DNA of 64,000 nt from Planctomycetota bacterium (GCA_003389215.1 QQVP01000037.1:62001-126000); one strand, 5' to 3'. Shown: positions 52,026-61,265, counted from the stretch's first letter. Notes: generated from the letters alone by a model not told the origin. Translations and numbers: made by a program.

Positions 52026-55000
52026 CTATTCCCAGTTGCCCAACCGCGTGAAGAGATAGTCGACCGAGTCGACATCGTTGTCGCGAATGTCGTCCGCGAT
52101 CGAGACGGCGAAGACGCTCGCAAAGCTGTCCGCGGAGCGCACGAATTCGGCGCCCGCGACCTCGAAATGGCTGTCCCGTCCATAGACCGCGTCGTCGGCG
52201 GCGATACTGACGAACCGGGCGACGTCGTTACCGCCAGTCGAAACGGCTCTGGTCGTCTTGAATCCGGCTTGATAGTTGAAGAATCCGTCTCCGGACATCC
52301 AGCCCTTGTCGGCGTAGGCGACGTAGTTGTCGTCGCCTGCGGAATCGTAGAACGTTGCCACGTCATGGCCACCAAAGCGTGCGTAGGCGATCGTTCGTTC
52401 GAAGCCGTGTTGCTGGTTATGGAAACCGGTTCCTTTCATCCAGCTTCGATCGGCGTGGGCCACGTAGTTGTCGTTGCCGGCCGAATCCCAGAAGTAAGCC
52501 AGGTCGTTGCCGCCGGCGGTGGCGTGGGCTTCGGTGCTTTCGAAGCCATGGACAACGTTCGAGAAGCCACTTCCCCTGAAGATGCTGTGGGTCGAGTAGG
52601 CGAGGTACTGGTCGTCGCCGGCCGAGTCGTAGAACGTCGCCACGTCTTGGCCACCGGCGGTGGCGTAGGCAATCGTTCGTTCGAAGCCGTCTTGCTGATT
52701 GTGGAAACCAGCACCTTGCATCCAGCTTCGGTCGGCGTGGGCCACGTAGTTGTCGTTGCCCGCCGAGTCGTAGAATCTCGCTAGATCGTTTCCGCCATTC
52801 GTCGCCCGGGCTTCGCTGAATTCGAAGCCGGACTGATAGTTGTAGAAGCCGTCGCCTTGCAGGTACGAGTGCGTCGCGTATGCGAAATAGGTGTCGTCGC
52901 CTGCGGAATCGATGAAGTTGGCCCGGTCGTAGCCACCCGCGGTGGCGTAGGCATAGGTCGTCTTGAATCCGGCTTGATAGTTGAAGAATCCGTCTCCGGA
53001 CATCCAGCCCTTGTCGGCGTAGGCGACGTAGTTGTCGTCGCCTGCGGAATCGTAGAACGTTGCCACGTCATGGCCACCAAAGCGTGCGTAGGCGATCGTT
53101 CGTTCGAAGCCGTGTTGCTGGTTATGGAAACCGGTTCCTTTCATCCAGCTTCGATCGGCGTGGGCCACGTAGTTGTCGTTGCCGGCCGAATCCCAGAAGT
53201 AAGCCAGGTCGTTGCCGCCGGCGGTGGCGTGGGCTTCGGTGCTTTCGAAGCCATGGACAACGTTCGAGAAGCCACTTCCCCTGAAGATGCTGTGGGTCGA
53301 GTAGGCGAGGTACTGGTCGTCGCCGGCCGAGTCGTAGAACGTCGCCACGTCTTGGCCACCGGCGGTGGCGTAGGCAATCGTTCGTTCGAAGTCCTGGTAG
53401 GCATTATGGAATCCATTGCCTTGGAAATGGCCGTGGGTCGCGTAGGCGACCAGCGAGTCGTTGCCGATCGAGTCGTAGAGCACCACGCGGTCGGAGCCCG
53501 TACCGCCGTGCACTTCCAGCTGTTCGGCATTCGCCACCGTCACCGTATAGCTGCCGTCCGTCAGAGTGCCGCTGTCGGCCCGTAGTGTCGCGAACTCGTT
53601 GCCATTCGAGCCGACGAGGGTTACGACATCGTTGCCAGCACTCTCTTGGATCTGAAAATTGGCATAGGTCGCGGCGTTGAATTCGTACGCGACACCGTTG
53701 ATCGAGAGAGCGTGGTTGTTGCCTGCGCTGAAGCGAATGACGTCGTCGTTCGCCGTGCCGTGGACCGTCACGCGATTTCCGTTCACGCCGATCAGATTCG
53801 TAATGTGGAAGTCGACGTCGCTGTTGGTGCCCGTCACGCGGAGGAAGAGTTGATCGCCGGCGGCCGCGGTCACATCGACGCGTTCGTTGTTGGTCGACGA
53901 GTTGCTGCTGGCAACTTCGTTGCCGTCGGCGTCGTAGAGGACCAGGTCCACATTGCCGGCGGTATGGGCAAACAGGGCCTCGATGGTGAACAGGCCGTCC
54001 CGACTTGCCTGCAGTGCGAACCAGTTTTCGCCCGAAATACGCTGATCGGAGAACTGCTGATACTCGAGCACGCCCCAGTCGACCATCGCGGCTTCGATCT
54101 CATAATCCACGTCGTACGTGGTGAGCGTTCCGCCCGACTCGACACCCACCGTGTAGGTTTGGCCGGCCACCACGGCAAAGCTAAGCTTGCCGTTCGCGTC
54201 GGTGCTCGCCGCCGAGATCGCGGAGGCGTCCCATTGGGCCGTGCCGTCGCTCGAAGTGAGGTCGAAACTGGCGGTTCCGCTCGCCGTCGCGGTAAACGTA
54301 AAGTAGTCCGCGTCGTCCAATCGACTGAGGCTCCCGGCAATCGATCCGGGGTCGTTGTCGGCCACAGTGCCCAAGCCATATGCGGTGGCCAGCGTCGAGC
54401 CATAGTCGTCGGCCGGCATGACCGCATCGATCGCGGCCTCGATGTTCAGTCGCGCGTAGCTTTGATTCGTCGCTGCGTCCCAAACCTGATCGGCGGTCGA
54501 TTGCATGACGGCATAGATTTGATCCTGCGTGACGTTCGCCTGACCGACAAACTCGAATGCCTGGCGAAGCAGGACGCTCGCTCCCGCCACGTACGGCGAC
54601 GCCATACTTGTGCCCGAGAACGTGGCGAAGTCGTCCGTCTGCCCGTTGAAGTTGCCGACATAGTCGGGAACGGTGCTGACGATTCCTTGACCCGGCGCCG
54701 CAATGACGCCTGCGTCCCGCTGGCTGAAGTAGCTAAGCTGACCCGCATCGTTGACGCTGCTGACCGGCACCACGTACGGACTTACCGCGGGATAACTGAG
54801 GCCCGTCGTGTTGTAGCTGGTGAAGGAGTTGCCCGCGGCCACGGCGATGAAGATTCCATCCGCTTCCAGTTGCGCAAATTCGTCTTCCAGGTTGGCCCAG
54901 CTGGGGATGCTGCTGGAATTCCATTCCGCTCCGAGGGAGAGATTGACCGTCGTAATCGGGTTGTCGAACGAGTTGCGATTTGCGTGCACCCAGTCGAGCG

Positions 55001-55505
55001 CGTCTTCTACCCAACTGAAGTAGCCGGCGCCGCTGTCGTCGAAGACGCGCAACGCGACCAGGTCGACCCCAGGTGCGACGCCCGAGTGGACGACATGGTC
55101 GCTGCCCACGATTCCCGCCACGTGGGTGCCGTGCGAGCCCATCGAGGCGTCGTCGTAGGGGTTCGCATCATTCTCGGCGAAGTCCCAGCCACCGACGACG
55201 CGATAGCTGGAACCGTAGCCTTGACCGAGCGAGATGTGGTCGTAGGCGATTCCCGTGTCGATGACCGCCACGGTTTGCCCCGCACCGGTGAACCCGTAGG
55301 CATTACGGGCCGCGGTCAGCCCCGATTGTTCGTGCGCATTGAACAGGGACTGGTCGATCCCCGGATCGACGACTTTCTCGACCTGCTCGTAGGCGGAGTC
55401 GAGGGTGAAGTCGGCGATCGAGTGGGACGAAAGGACAACGCGGTCTTCCAGCGTCTCGATGTGCAGGGACCGCGTCGTGCGCGTGCGTGGGTGCCGTTTC
55501 TTCAT
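52026..55505 (-). CDS. Subtilase (S8 peptidase) with PPC-like domains and nine 47-residue repeats
   Basis: The 1159-residue exported protein starts KKRHPRTRTTRSLHIETLEDRVVLSS, the N-terminal motif found on many secreted planctomycete proteins. The S8 triad is Asp83 (VIDTGIAYDH), His125 (GSHGTHVAG) and Ser300 (SGTSMASPYVAG), with the oxyanion Asn226 in AAGN. Residues about 370-610 look like two pre-peptidase C-terminal-type domains (SRLDDADYFTFTA, ENWFALQASRDG). The region from about 675 to 1098 holds nine repeats built on FYDSAGDDxYxAY ... GxGFxN...GF...GGxDxA. A final stretch ends SVDYLFTRLGNWE. It is probably a secreted or surface protease. The Asp/Gly-rich repeats could bind calcium, which is inference. 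Confidence 0.85.
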   Translation of the reverse strand: MKKRHPRTRTTRSLHIETLEDRVVLSSHSIADFTLDSAYEQVEKVVDPGIDQSLFNAHEQSGLTAARNAYGFTGAGQTVAVIDTGIAYDHISLGQGYGSSYRVVGGWDFAENDANPYDDASMGSHGTHVAGIVGSDHVVHSGVAPGVDLVALRVFDDSGAGYFSWVEDALDWVHANRNSFDNPITTVNLSLGAEWNSSSIPSWANLEDEFAQLEADGIFIAVAAGNSFTSYNTTGLSYPAVSPYVVPVSSVNDAGQLSYFSQRDAGVIAAPGQGIVSTVPDYVGNFNGQTDDFATFSGTSMASPYVAGASVLLRQAFEFVGQANVTQDQIYAVMQSTADQVWDAATNQSYARLNIEAAIDAVMPADDYGSTLATAYGLGTVADNDPGSIAGSLSRLDDADYFTFTATASGTASFDLTSSDGTAQWDASAISAASTDANGKLSFAVVAGQTYTVGVESGGTLTTYDVDYEIEAAMVDWGVLEYQQFSDQRISGENWFALQASRDGLFTIEALFAHTAGNVDLVLYDADGNEVASSNSSTNNERVDVTAAAGDQLFLRVTGTNSDVDFHITNLIGVNGNRVTVHGTANDDVIRFSAGNNHALSINGVAYEFNAATYANFQIQESAGNDVVTLVGSNGNEFATLRADSGTLTDGSYTVTVANAEQLEVHGGTGSDRVVLYDSIGNDSLVAYATHGHFQGNGFHNAYQDFERTIAYATAGGQDVATFYDSAGDDQYLAYSTHSIFRGSGFSNVVHGFESTEAHATAGGNDLAYFWDSAGNDNYVAHADRSWMKGTGFHNQQHGFERTIAYARFGGHDVATFYDSAGDDNYVAYADKGWMSGDGFFNYQAGFKTTYAYATAGGYDRANFIDSAGDDTYFAYATHSYLQGDGFYNYQSGFEFSEARATNGGNDLARFYDSAGNDNYVAHADRSWMQGAGFHNQQDGFERTIAYATAGGQDVATFYDSAGDDQYLAYSTHSIFRGSGFSNVVHGFESTEAHATAGGNDLAYFWDSAGNDNYVAHADRSWMKGTGFHNQQHGFERTIAYARFGGHDVATFYDSAGDDNYVAYADKGWMSGDGFFNYQAGFKTTRAVSTGGNDVARFVSIAADDAVYGRDSHFEVAGAEFVRSADSFASVFAVSIADDIRDNDVDSVDYLFTRLGNWE
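52215..53483 (-). repeat. Nine 47-residue (141-bp) coding repeats including a perfect 436-bp duplication
   Basis: Each unit encodes 47 residues with the consensus DSAGDDxYxAY then GxGFxN and GGxDxA; the last unit is one residue shorter. Units 2-4 and 7-9 encode the same protein sequence apart from the last few residues. At the DNA level 52251-52686 and 52956-53391 are identical over 436 bases, an offset of 705 bases, which is exactly five units. Confidence 0.9.
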
Positions 55506-55955
55506 TATCTATTTCCGGCTCACGCCGCCCGAACAAAGGCGCCGTGCGTCGGCGTAAGTTGCCAATCAGCGGTGCGAAGATCGAGTGCTTCGGTAATGGA
55601 GGTGCCTCGGGCACTCGCTGCCCTGCCGGCCCATGGCAACTATATGCCAGGAAATTCGTTCCGGCGGTGCTTTGATTAACCCGCTGGCACGGCTGTTTAC
55701 GGGCAAACACGGTTGCCGCTGGCTGGGGTTGCCAGGTGTCCACGCTTGATGGACACATGCATCTTTGTTGATGTGTCTGTTGCCGAATGGCAACATTTGG
55801 AAAGCCGCACGAAGTCCGCCAGCCAGGCCGCAGAGCGCCCGCGCGGACCGAGAAATTGCGAGAATTCACGGGGAATTGCCAGGAAAGACGCCAACTCGAG
55901 GAGACCCTCTCGGGCACTCTCAGCGGCTGGCAGGCGGCGTCAGGCGAAGCGCATA
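55506..55955. promoter_or_regulatory. Regulatory-looking region upstream of the subtilase with GTTGCC repeats
   Basis: This 450-bp gap holds six copies of GTTGCC or its complement GGCAAC, at 55558, 55633, 55712, 55728, 55779 and 55789. The last two form a perfect inverted repeat GTTGCC-GAAT-GGCAAC. A separate perfect inverted repeat GTGTCCA/TGGACAC is at 55736-55756. No gene is supported here. Confidence 0.45.
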
Positions 55956-56975
55956 CTAGGCCGAGAACTCGAGCAGCAGATTCACCCCGGTCGCGTCGGC
56001 GCCGACCCGCCAACGGGCAGGCAAGCACGCCGACTCGGCGAGCCGTTCCAGATCCGCGACGGTGCGATAACGCAAGTACCACTTGCCGATCCACTCCATG
56101 TAGGCGCGCGTCGGACAGTGGGGGGCGAAATTGCCGACGAGCAACCGTCCGCCCTCGCGTAGCTGATCCCGAAACGTGGCCAGCATGTTCGTCGCCGCCT
56201 CGTCGTCGAGGTAGTCGAACAACCCGGAACAGACCACGAAGTCGGTGTCATCCGGCCAGGGCAAGACGTCGCTTCGCTGGGGCAAGCGAAAGACATTGTC
56301 TCGAAGGCAAGTGATCTGTTCGTCGGCAATCAGGCGTCGGAGCTGTTGTTGTGCATACGCCAAGCCTGCTTCATCCAGGTCGACCAGGGCGATCTCCACA
56401 TCCTTGCGGCGCGCCGGCGGCAGCGTCGCCACGGCCTTGGCGATGTCGAGACCCGGTCCGACACCGACACTCAGGATGCGATAGGGTCGGCGTGGGCACC
56501 TCAGGCCGTGACAGGCAAGTTCCGCCGCGATCAGGCGAGTTCGGTTTCGCACACATTGCGGCGCGGCCTGATCGAGGAAGTAGAGGTCGAAAAACCGCCC
56601 CAGCGAATCTTCGCAGACCGCCCGCTCGCAGATCCAAGCCAACATCTGGTAGTCGCCCGCGTAGCCGAGCGGCTTTTCGCGAGCCCGCAGCTGCAGACGG
56701 CCGCGGCCTAGCTGTTCGCCAGCCACTTGCCACAACGCGTCGGAGGCAACTTCGTTTTCGCGTCCCCAAACGCCCAAGTCCGCGAGCGCGCGAAGGCAGT
56801 CGGACATGGCCGCGTCGACCCACGCCCTCGCCAGGCGATCGTCTTGCCAGTCTCGTGTGAGACGGCGCCCTTCTTCCAAGCTCGCCAGCAGTTGCTCGCC
56901 GACGCGACGGGCTTCGTCGACGATGTCTTGGTCCGCCGCCCGAACCTTGCTACGCCATGCGGGACCAACGCCCAT
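55956..56975 (-). CDS. SAM-dependent methyltransferase, possibly PhcB-like
   Basis: The 339-residue protein has a class I methyltransferase core: motif I RILSVGVGPGLDIAKA, motif II VEIALVDLDEAGLAYAQ, and VCSGLFDYLDDEAATNML as motif IV. The region before it (EKPLGYAGDYQMLAWICE then FLDQAAPQCVRNRT) resembles, from memory, the family annotated as 3-hydroxypalmitate methyl ester synthases (PhcB-like). No sensor kinase partner is adjacent. It is divergent from the small methyltransferase-like gene at 57159. The substrate remains unknown. Confidence 0.7.
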   Translation of the reverse strand: MGVGPAWRSKVRAADQDIVDEARRVGEQLLASLEEGRRLTRDWQDDRLARAWVDAAMSDCLRALADLGVWGRENEVASDALWQVAGEQLGRGRLQLRAREKPLGYAGDYQMLAWICERAVCEDSLGRFFDLYFLDQAAPQCVRNRTRLIAAELACHGLRCPRRPYRILSVGVGPGLDIAKAVATLPPARRKDVEIALVDLDEAGLAYAQQQLRRLIADEQITCLRDNVFRLPQRSDVLPWPDDTDFVVCSGLFDYLDDEAATNMLATFRDQLREGGRLLVGNFAPHCPTRAYMEWIGKWYLRYRTVADLERLAESACLPARWRVGADATGVNLLLEFSA

Positions 56976-57158
56976 GGAGGTGGCTCTCGAGTGCTAGCTT
57001 GCCGCGGTTGCCAGAACGGGGGAGCGAGGAGCCGACGTTGGCGCTCCCTTTCGCCCATCGGGGCGACCTCCAGAAAATCTCCTCCACCGCAGCACGGAGT
57101 TTGGCCGACATTAAAGGAAAGTTGTCAACCCTGTGCTTGCCGAAAGAGGAGTCGAGCC

Positions 57159-57719
57159 GTGGCCGCCGCTAGCTTGCTAAAATACTGCTATCTCGCATAC
57201 CTTGCCAAGCCGGTCGCCGAGCGTTCCCTTTACCGGCTCGTGCGTCGTCATCGCGTTCGCCGGATCGTTGAACTGGGCGTCGGCGACACTTCCCGCGCCC
57301 AGCGACTGATTCAAGTGGCCGGTCGCTACCATGAGCCACAAGACGTCGCTTACGCGGGAATCGATTTGTTCGAGGCACGCCCCAACGAACAGGCTCCTTT
57401 ATCGCTCAAGTCAGCCTATCGGCAGATGACCCCCCTGGGGGCCCGTCTCCAACTCATTCCCGGCGACCCGTACAGCGCGCTGGCCCGGGCGGCGAACTCG
57501 CTGACAAAGACCGATCTCTTGCTCGTCGCCGCCGATCAGGATCTCGAGTCTCTGCGCCACGCCTGGTTCTACGTGCCACGCATGCTTCACGAGAACTCGC
57601 AGGTGCTGGCCGAGAAGGTCACCGCGGACGACGAAGGCGAGCATCGACACTACGAAGTGGTTTCCCAGGCGGAAATTTCTCGTTGGGCAGACGACGCTGC
57701 GCCGCGGCGAGCGGCCTGA
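57159..57719 (+). CDS. Methyltransferase-like protein of unknown function
   Basis: The 186-residue protein starts at GTG with GAGGAG seven bases upstream, which decides against the long upstream frame. After a helical lead (LLKYCYLAYLAKPVAERSLYRLVR) it shows a motif-I-like VRRIVELGVGDTSRAQRLI and a motif-II-like YAGIDLFEARPNEQ. LQLIPGDPYSALARAA and LLVAADQDLESLRHAW follow. This suggests a degenerate or unusual class I SAM-fold protein. It lacks the usual GxGxG but retains GVGD. The head-to-head position with the gene at 56975 suggests a shared regulatory region. Confidence 0.65.
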   Translation: MAAASLLKYCYLAYLAKPVAERSLYRLVRRHRVRRIVELGVGDTSRAQRLIQVAGRYHEPQDVAYAGIDLFEARPNEQAPLSLKSAYRQMTPLGARLQLIPGDPYSALARAANSLTKTDLLLVAADQDLESLRHAWFYVPRMLHENSQVLAEKVTADDEGEHRHYEVVSQAEISRWADDAAPRRAA

Positions 57720-57998
57720 TGACGCGGTGACAGGACGAGCGTCCCTCCCAGTTCGTCGTGGCGATCCCCACTCCCCCACGAAGTGGAACGCCGCTGATTC
57801 GTGGCTACCCGCACGACGTCGTTTTCGATCAGAAGCGCCCGTTAATGGGTCGCGGCCTACCCGCGGCGAGCGGTCGCACCTTGATGTCGAACTGTCTATG
57901 ATAATCGTACGTAGCACATTAGGCGGGCAGGCGGTGTCGGTGCATTTTCCGGGAGTACCCGTGGCCGGGCGGCCGGATTGCCAGCCATCGAGGCGATC

Positions 57999-59636
57999 AT
58001 GCCGAAGAAGTTCGATACGACCGCGTTGGAAGCCACCATCGACACGGGCTCCCAATCGACGCCGCTGCTGACGAGGTTGTCAGATCTGGGTGCGGAGGTA
58101 GCCCTCGTTGAGGGTAGCGGTCCGGAACTCTCGGATGAAATTCGCCAGCTTCTGCGCGAGCGTCTTCGCGTCGCCGCGATCGTACTCTGCGCCGGCTTCT
58201 CGGTGTTCTTGATCTATCGCCTGCTGGCGCCCGAGAGCACCGAGTCGAATTCGATCTTCGTTTTTCACATCGTGGTGACCCTGGTGCTGGGGCTGATCGG
58301 CGTCTCGCTCTGTCGGAAGTGCAACCCGTCGACCGTCCATCTCCGCATCAAGGAGTTGTTGATCTTCGGTTTCCCCGCCGCCTTTTTCGTTGCCATCAAT
58401 GCCGTGGCGATTGACGAATGTGCCCGCGAACACCAGACGATACCGCAGCTGGCGGGACCCTGGATCTTGTTGATGTTCACCTACGCGATGTTCATTCCCA
58501 ATACGACGCGTCGTGCCGCGGTAGTCTTGGGCATGATCGCCGTCCTTCCGCTGGCGACTCTCATCTGGCTGAACATGACCAGCGAAACATGCCACCAGCT
58601 GCTGGCCGAAGACCAGGAGGCGTTCGTTGTCACGGCCCTCATGATGCTCGTCGGCATGGTTACCGGGACTGTTGGGACATATACGATTGGGGCCCTGCGC
58701 CGCGAGGCGTTCGAAGCTCGGCAGCTCGGCCAGTATCGCCTGCGTCGGCTGATCGGGGCCGGGGGGATGGGCGAGGTCCACCTTGCCGAACATCAAATGA
58801 TGAAGCGGCCCTGCGCCATCAAGCTGATTCATCCGGCGAAGGCCGGAGATCCGAAGGTGCTGGCCCGCTTCGAGCGCGAAGTTCGCGCAACCGCGAAGCT
58901 GACCCACTGGAACACGATCGAGATCTTCGACTACGGCCGCGCCGCCGACGGCACCTTCTACTACGTGATGGAGTACCTTCCCGGCATGAGTCTTGCGGAG
59001 TTGGTCGAGCGTTTCGGTCCGTTGCCTCCGGGGCGGGCGATTCACTTGCTTCGCCAGGTCTGCGGCGCGTTGGCCGAGGCCCATGCCCGTGGTCTCATCC
59101 ATCGCGACATCAAGCCGGGCAACATATTCGCCGCCCAGCGTGGCGGCGTTTACGACGTTGCCAAGCTGCTTGATTTCGGGCTGGTCAAACCAGTCGCCGA
59201 CGTGCAATCGGCCGATTTGACCCAAGAGGGTACGATTACCGGCTCACCTCTCTATATGTCGCCCGAACAAGCCGCAGGCGACGTCAAGTCGGACGAGCGC
59301 AGCGACATCTACTCTCTCGGCGGCGTTGCTTACTTCCTGCTCACCGGGCGACCACCGTTCGAAGGCGACAAGCCGCTACAGGTCATCATTGCTCATAGCA
59401 GCCAGGAGCCGGTTCCACCTTCGGAGCATGGCCCGGACATTCCCGCCGAATTGGAACGGATTATTCTTCGCTGTCTCGCGAAGTCTCCGGAGGATCGATT
59501 CCAGTCGGTGGCCGAACTCGAACGCGCTCTGGCGGCCGTCGAAGTCGACGAGACCTGGGACAGCGACTCCGCGGCGCGGTGGTGGGCCGACAATGGCGAC
59601 CTGCAGGAACACGCCCCGGCCGAAGTGTCGGTATAG
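57999..59636 (+). CDS. Membrane-anchored Ser/Thr protein kinase (Hanks type), kinase domain C-terminal
   Basis: The 545-residue protein has about six membrane helices in residues 60-230 (RVAAIVLCAGFSVFLIYRLL, FVFHIVVTLVLGLIGVSL and others). A cytoplasmic kinase domain follows from about 244 to 510: glycine loop IGAGGMGEV, Lys275 in CAIKLI, HRDIKPGN with Asp370, DFGLVKP, and SPLYMSPEQAAG in the activation segment. This order, membrane part first and kinase last, is the reverse of PknB-type receptors, which have external PASTA domains. The N-terminal part may sense a membrane signal. GAGG lies six bases before the ATG. leuC follows by 175 bp. Confidence 0.88.
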   Translation: MPKKFDTTALEATIDTGSQSTPLLTRLSDLGAEVALVEGSGPELSDEIRQLLRERLRVAAIVLCAGFSVFLIYRLLAPESTESNSIFVFHIVVTLVLGLIGVSLCRKCNPSTVHLRIKELLIFGFPAAFFVAINAVAIDECAREHQTIPQLAGPWILLMFTYAMFIPNTTRRAAVVLGMIAVLPLATLIWLNMTSETCHQLLAEDQEAFVVTALMMLVGMVTGTVGTYTIGALRREAFEARQLGQYRLRRLIGAGGMGEVHLAEHQMMKRPCAIKLIHPAKAGDPKVLARFEREVRATAKLTHWNTIEIFDYGRAADGTFYYVMEYLPGMSLAELVERFGPLPPGRAIHLLRQVCGALAEAHARGLIHRDIKPGNIFAAQRGGVYDVAKLLDFGLVKPVADVQSADLTQEGTITGSPLYMSPEQAAGDVKSDERSDIYSLGGVAYFLLTGRPPFEGDKPLQVIIAHSSQEPVPPSEHGPDIPAELERIILRCLAKSPEDRFQSVAELERALAAVEVDETWDSDSAARWWADNGDLQEHAPAEVSV

Positions 59637-59669
59637 TGCCGTGTCGGTGGAGGGCCGTGTCGGCATAGG
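59622..59669. repeat. Degenerate 16-bp triple repeat over the kinase stop codon
   Basis: Three units sharing GTGTCGG at the same place in each 16-base unit (GAAGTGTCGGTATAGT, GCCGTGTCGGTGGAGG, GCCGTGTCGGCATAGG) cover the TAG stop at 59634-59636. Confidence 0.7.
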
Positions 59670-59811
59670 GCGTCGTCCCCGCCGCCACCGAAGCGCCCTC
59701 CGCATTCGCATGCATGGCCCTTCGTCCGATTGGGCCGCCACTTACTTCGGTCGCGCCCGCCGAGATATAATTCGCAGTTAAGCCTGCTTATGCGACCTCT
59801 GGGCATCCGTC

Positions 59812-61242
59812 ATGTCGGCGACTCCCCACAACTCGTCTGCGCCCCGCACCCTGTTCGAGAAGATCTGGGACGACCACGTCGTGCATGCCGAGGACGGCAA
59901 GCAGACGGTTCTCTATGTCGACCTGCACCTCGTGCATGAGGTTACGAGTCCTCAGGCCTTCGAGGCGCTGCGACTTGCCGGGCGTCGCGTACGGCGACCG
60001 GAGCTGACCGTGGCGACTCCGGATCACAACGTGCCGACGACCGATCGTTCGTTGCCCATCGTCGATCCGATTTCCAAGAAGCAGATCGACACGCTGCGCG
60101 AGAATTGCGAAGCTCACAGCATACAGATGTACGATCTGCACGATCCCCGCCAGGGAATCGTGCACATTATCGGTCCCGAACTAGGGCTCACGCAGCCCGG
60201 GCAGACCATCGTCTGCGGCGACAGCCACACCTCGACGCACGGTGCCTTCGGGGCCTTGGCCTTCGGGATCGGCACGAGCGAAGTCGAGCACGTGTTGGCG
60301 ACGCAAACGCTGCTGCAATTCCGGCCGAAGACCTGGCGGCTGCTGGTCGACGGCGAGTTGCCCCGCGGCGTGACTGCCAAGGACCTGGTGCTCTATTTAA
60401 TTGGCCAGGTGTCGGCCAGTGGCGGTACCGGATTCTGCTTCGAGTACGCTGGCAGTGCGGTGCGTTCGCTCTCCATGGAGCAGCGGATGACCGTTTGCAA
60501 TATGTCGATCGAGGCGGGAGCCCGTGCGGGGTTGATCGCGCCGGACGAAACGACCTTCGAGTATATGCGCGGCCGACCCTTCGCCCCGGAGGACTTTGAC
60601 GCCGCGGTCGAGCGTTGGAAGCAGCTGCCTAGCGACGTGGGGGCCGTCTTCGACCGCGAATCGACTTTCGACGCCGGGGATATTCAGCCCCAAGTGACCT
60701 GGGGAACGAATCCGGGTCAGGTCGTGTCGGTCACGGATGCCATTCCTTCGCCGGACGCTTTCGATAACGAAGACGATCGTAAGGCGGCGACCAGCGCGTA
60801 TACCTATATGGACGTCAAGCCGGGCACGCCCGTTGCCGGGTTGGCGGTCGATCGTGTCTTCATCGGTTCCTGCACCAACGGCCGAATTGAAGACCTGCGC
60901 GCGGCTGCGGACGTTGTCCGCGGCTATCGCGTTTCAGACCGAGTCGGTGCCATGGTTGTGCCTGGCAGCGGCCAAGTCAAGCAAGAGGCGGAAGCGGAGG
61001 GGCTCGATCGTGTCTTCCTGGAGGCCGGTTTTGAGTGGCGCGAGGCGGGCTGCAGCATGTGCTTGGCGATGAACCCCGATCGGTTGGAGCCCGGCGAGCG
61101 GTGTGCCTCGACCAGCAACCGGAACTTTGAAGGCCGCCAGGGCAAAGGCGGTCGCACGCATCTGGTGTCGCCCGCCATGGCGGCGGCTGCGGCGATCGAG
61201 GGCCGCTTCGTCGACGTGCGAGACTGGCAATATCGAGCTTAG
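59812..61242 (+). CDS. leuC: 3-isopropylmalate dehydratase large subunit
   Basis: The 476-residue protein is the aconitase-family large subunit of isopropylmalate isomerase in leucine biosynthesis. Motifs are [28 protein letters not shown], the cluster ligand in [11 protein letters not shown], and [11 protein letters not shown] with the other two 4Fe-4S cysteines, followed by [12 protein letters not shown]. With leuD it converts 2- to 3-isopropylmalate. The length is normal for the family. leuD begins 54 bp downstream. Confidence 0.96.
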   Translation: MSATPHNSSAPRTLFEKIWDDHVVHAEDGKQTVLYVDLHLVHEVTSPQAFEALRLAGRRVRRPELTVATPDHNVPTTDRSLPIVDPISKKQIDTLRENCEAHSIQMYDLHDPRQGIVHIIGPELGLTQPGQTIVCGDSHTSTHGAFGALAFGIGTSEVEHVLATQTLLQFRPKTWRLLVDGELPRGVTAKDLVLYLIGQVSASGGTGFCFEYAGSAVRSLSMEQRMTVCNMSIEAGARAGLIAPDETTFEYMRGRPFAPEDFDAAVERWKQLPSDVGAVFDRESTFDAGDIQPQVTWGTNPGQVVSVTDAIPSPDAFDNEDDRKAATSAYTYMDVKPGTPVAGLAVDRVFIGSCTNGRIEDLRAAADVVRGYRVSDRVGAMVVPGSGQVKQEAEAEGLDRVFLEAGFEWREAGCSMCLAMNPDRLEPGERCASTSNRNFEGRQGKGGRTHLVSPAMAAAAAIEGRFVDVRDWQYRA

Positions 61243-61265
61243 CGCTGGCAATATCGAGCTTAGCG
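61224..61265. repeat. 21-bp perfect tandem duplication of the leuC 3' end
   Basis: The last codons of leuC, its TAG stop and two further bases (unit starting CTGGCAATATCG, ending GCTTAGCG) are repeated exactly once, at 61224-61244 and 61245-61265. Confidence 0.9.

Noticed and set aside
52215-53483. CRISPR-like appearance of regularly spaced repeats
   Set aside because: The repeats are 141 bp, lie in frame within a protease gene, and have no unique spacers or cas genes.
53646-55679. 677-residue plus-strand open frame opposite the subtilase
   Set aside because: The subtilase on the minus strand has an intact catalytic triad; the plus frame is a composition-driven shadow.
61224-61265. 21-bp direct repeat as a phage attachment site
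   Set aside because: No integrase, tRNA or foreign insert lies between the copies; they are directly adjacent, so it is a simple tandem duplication.
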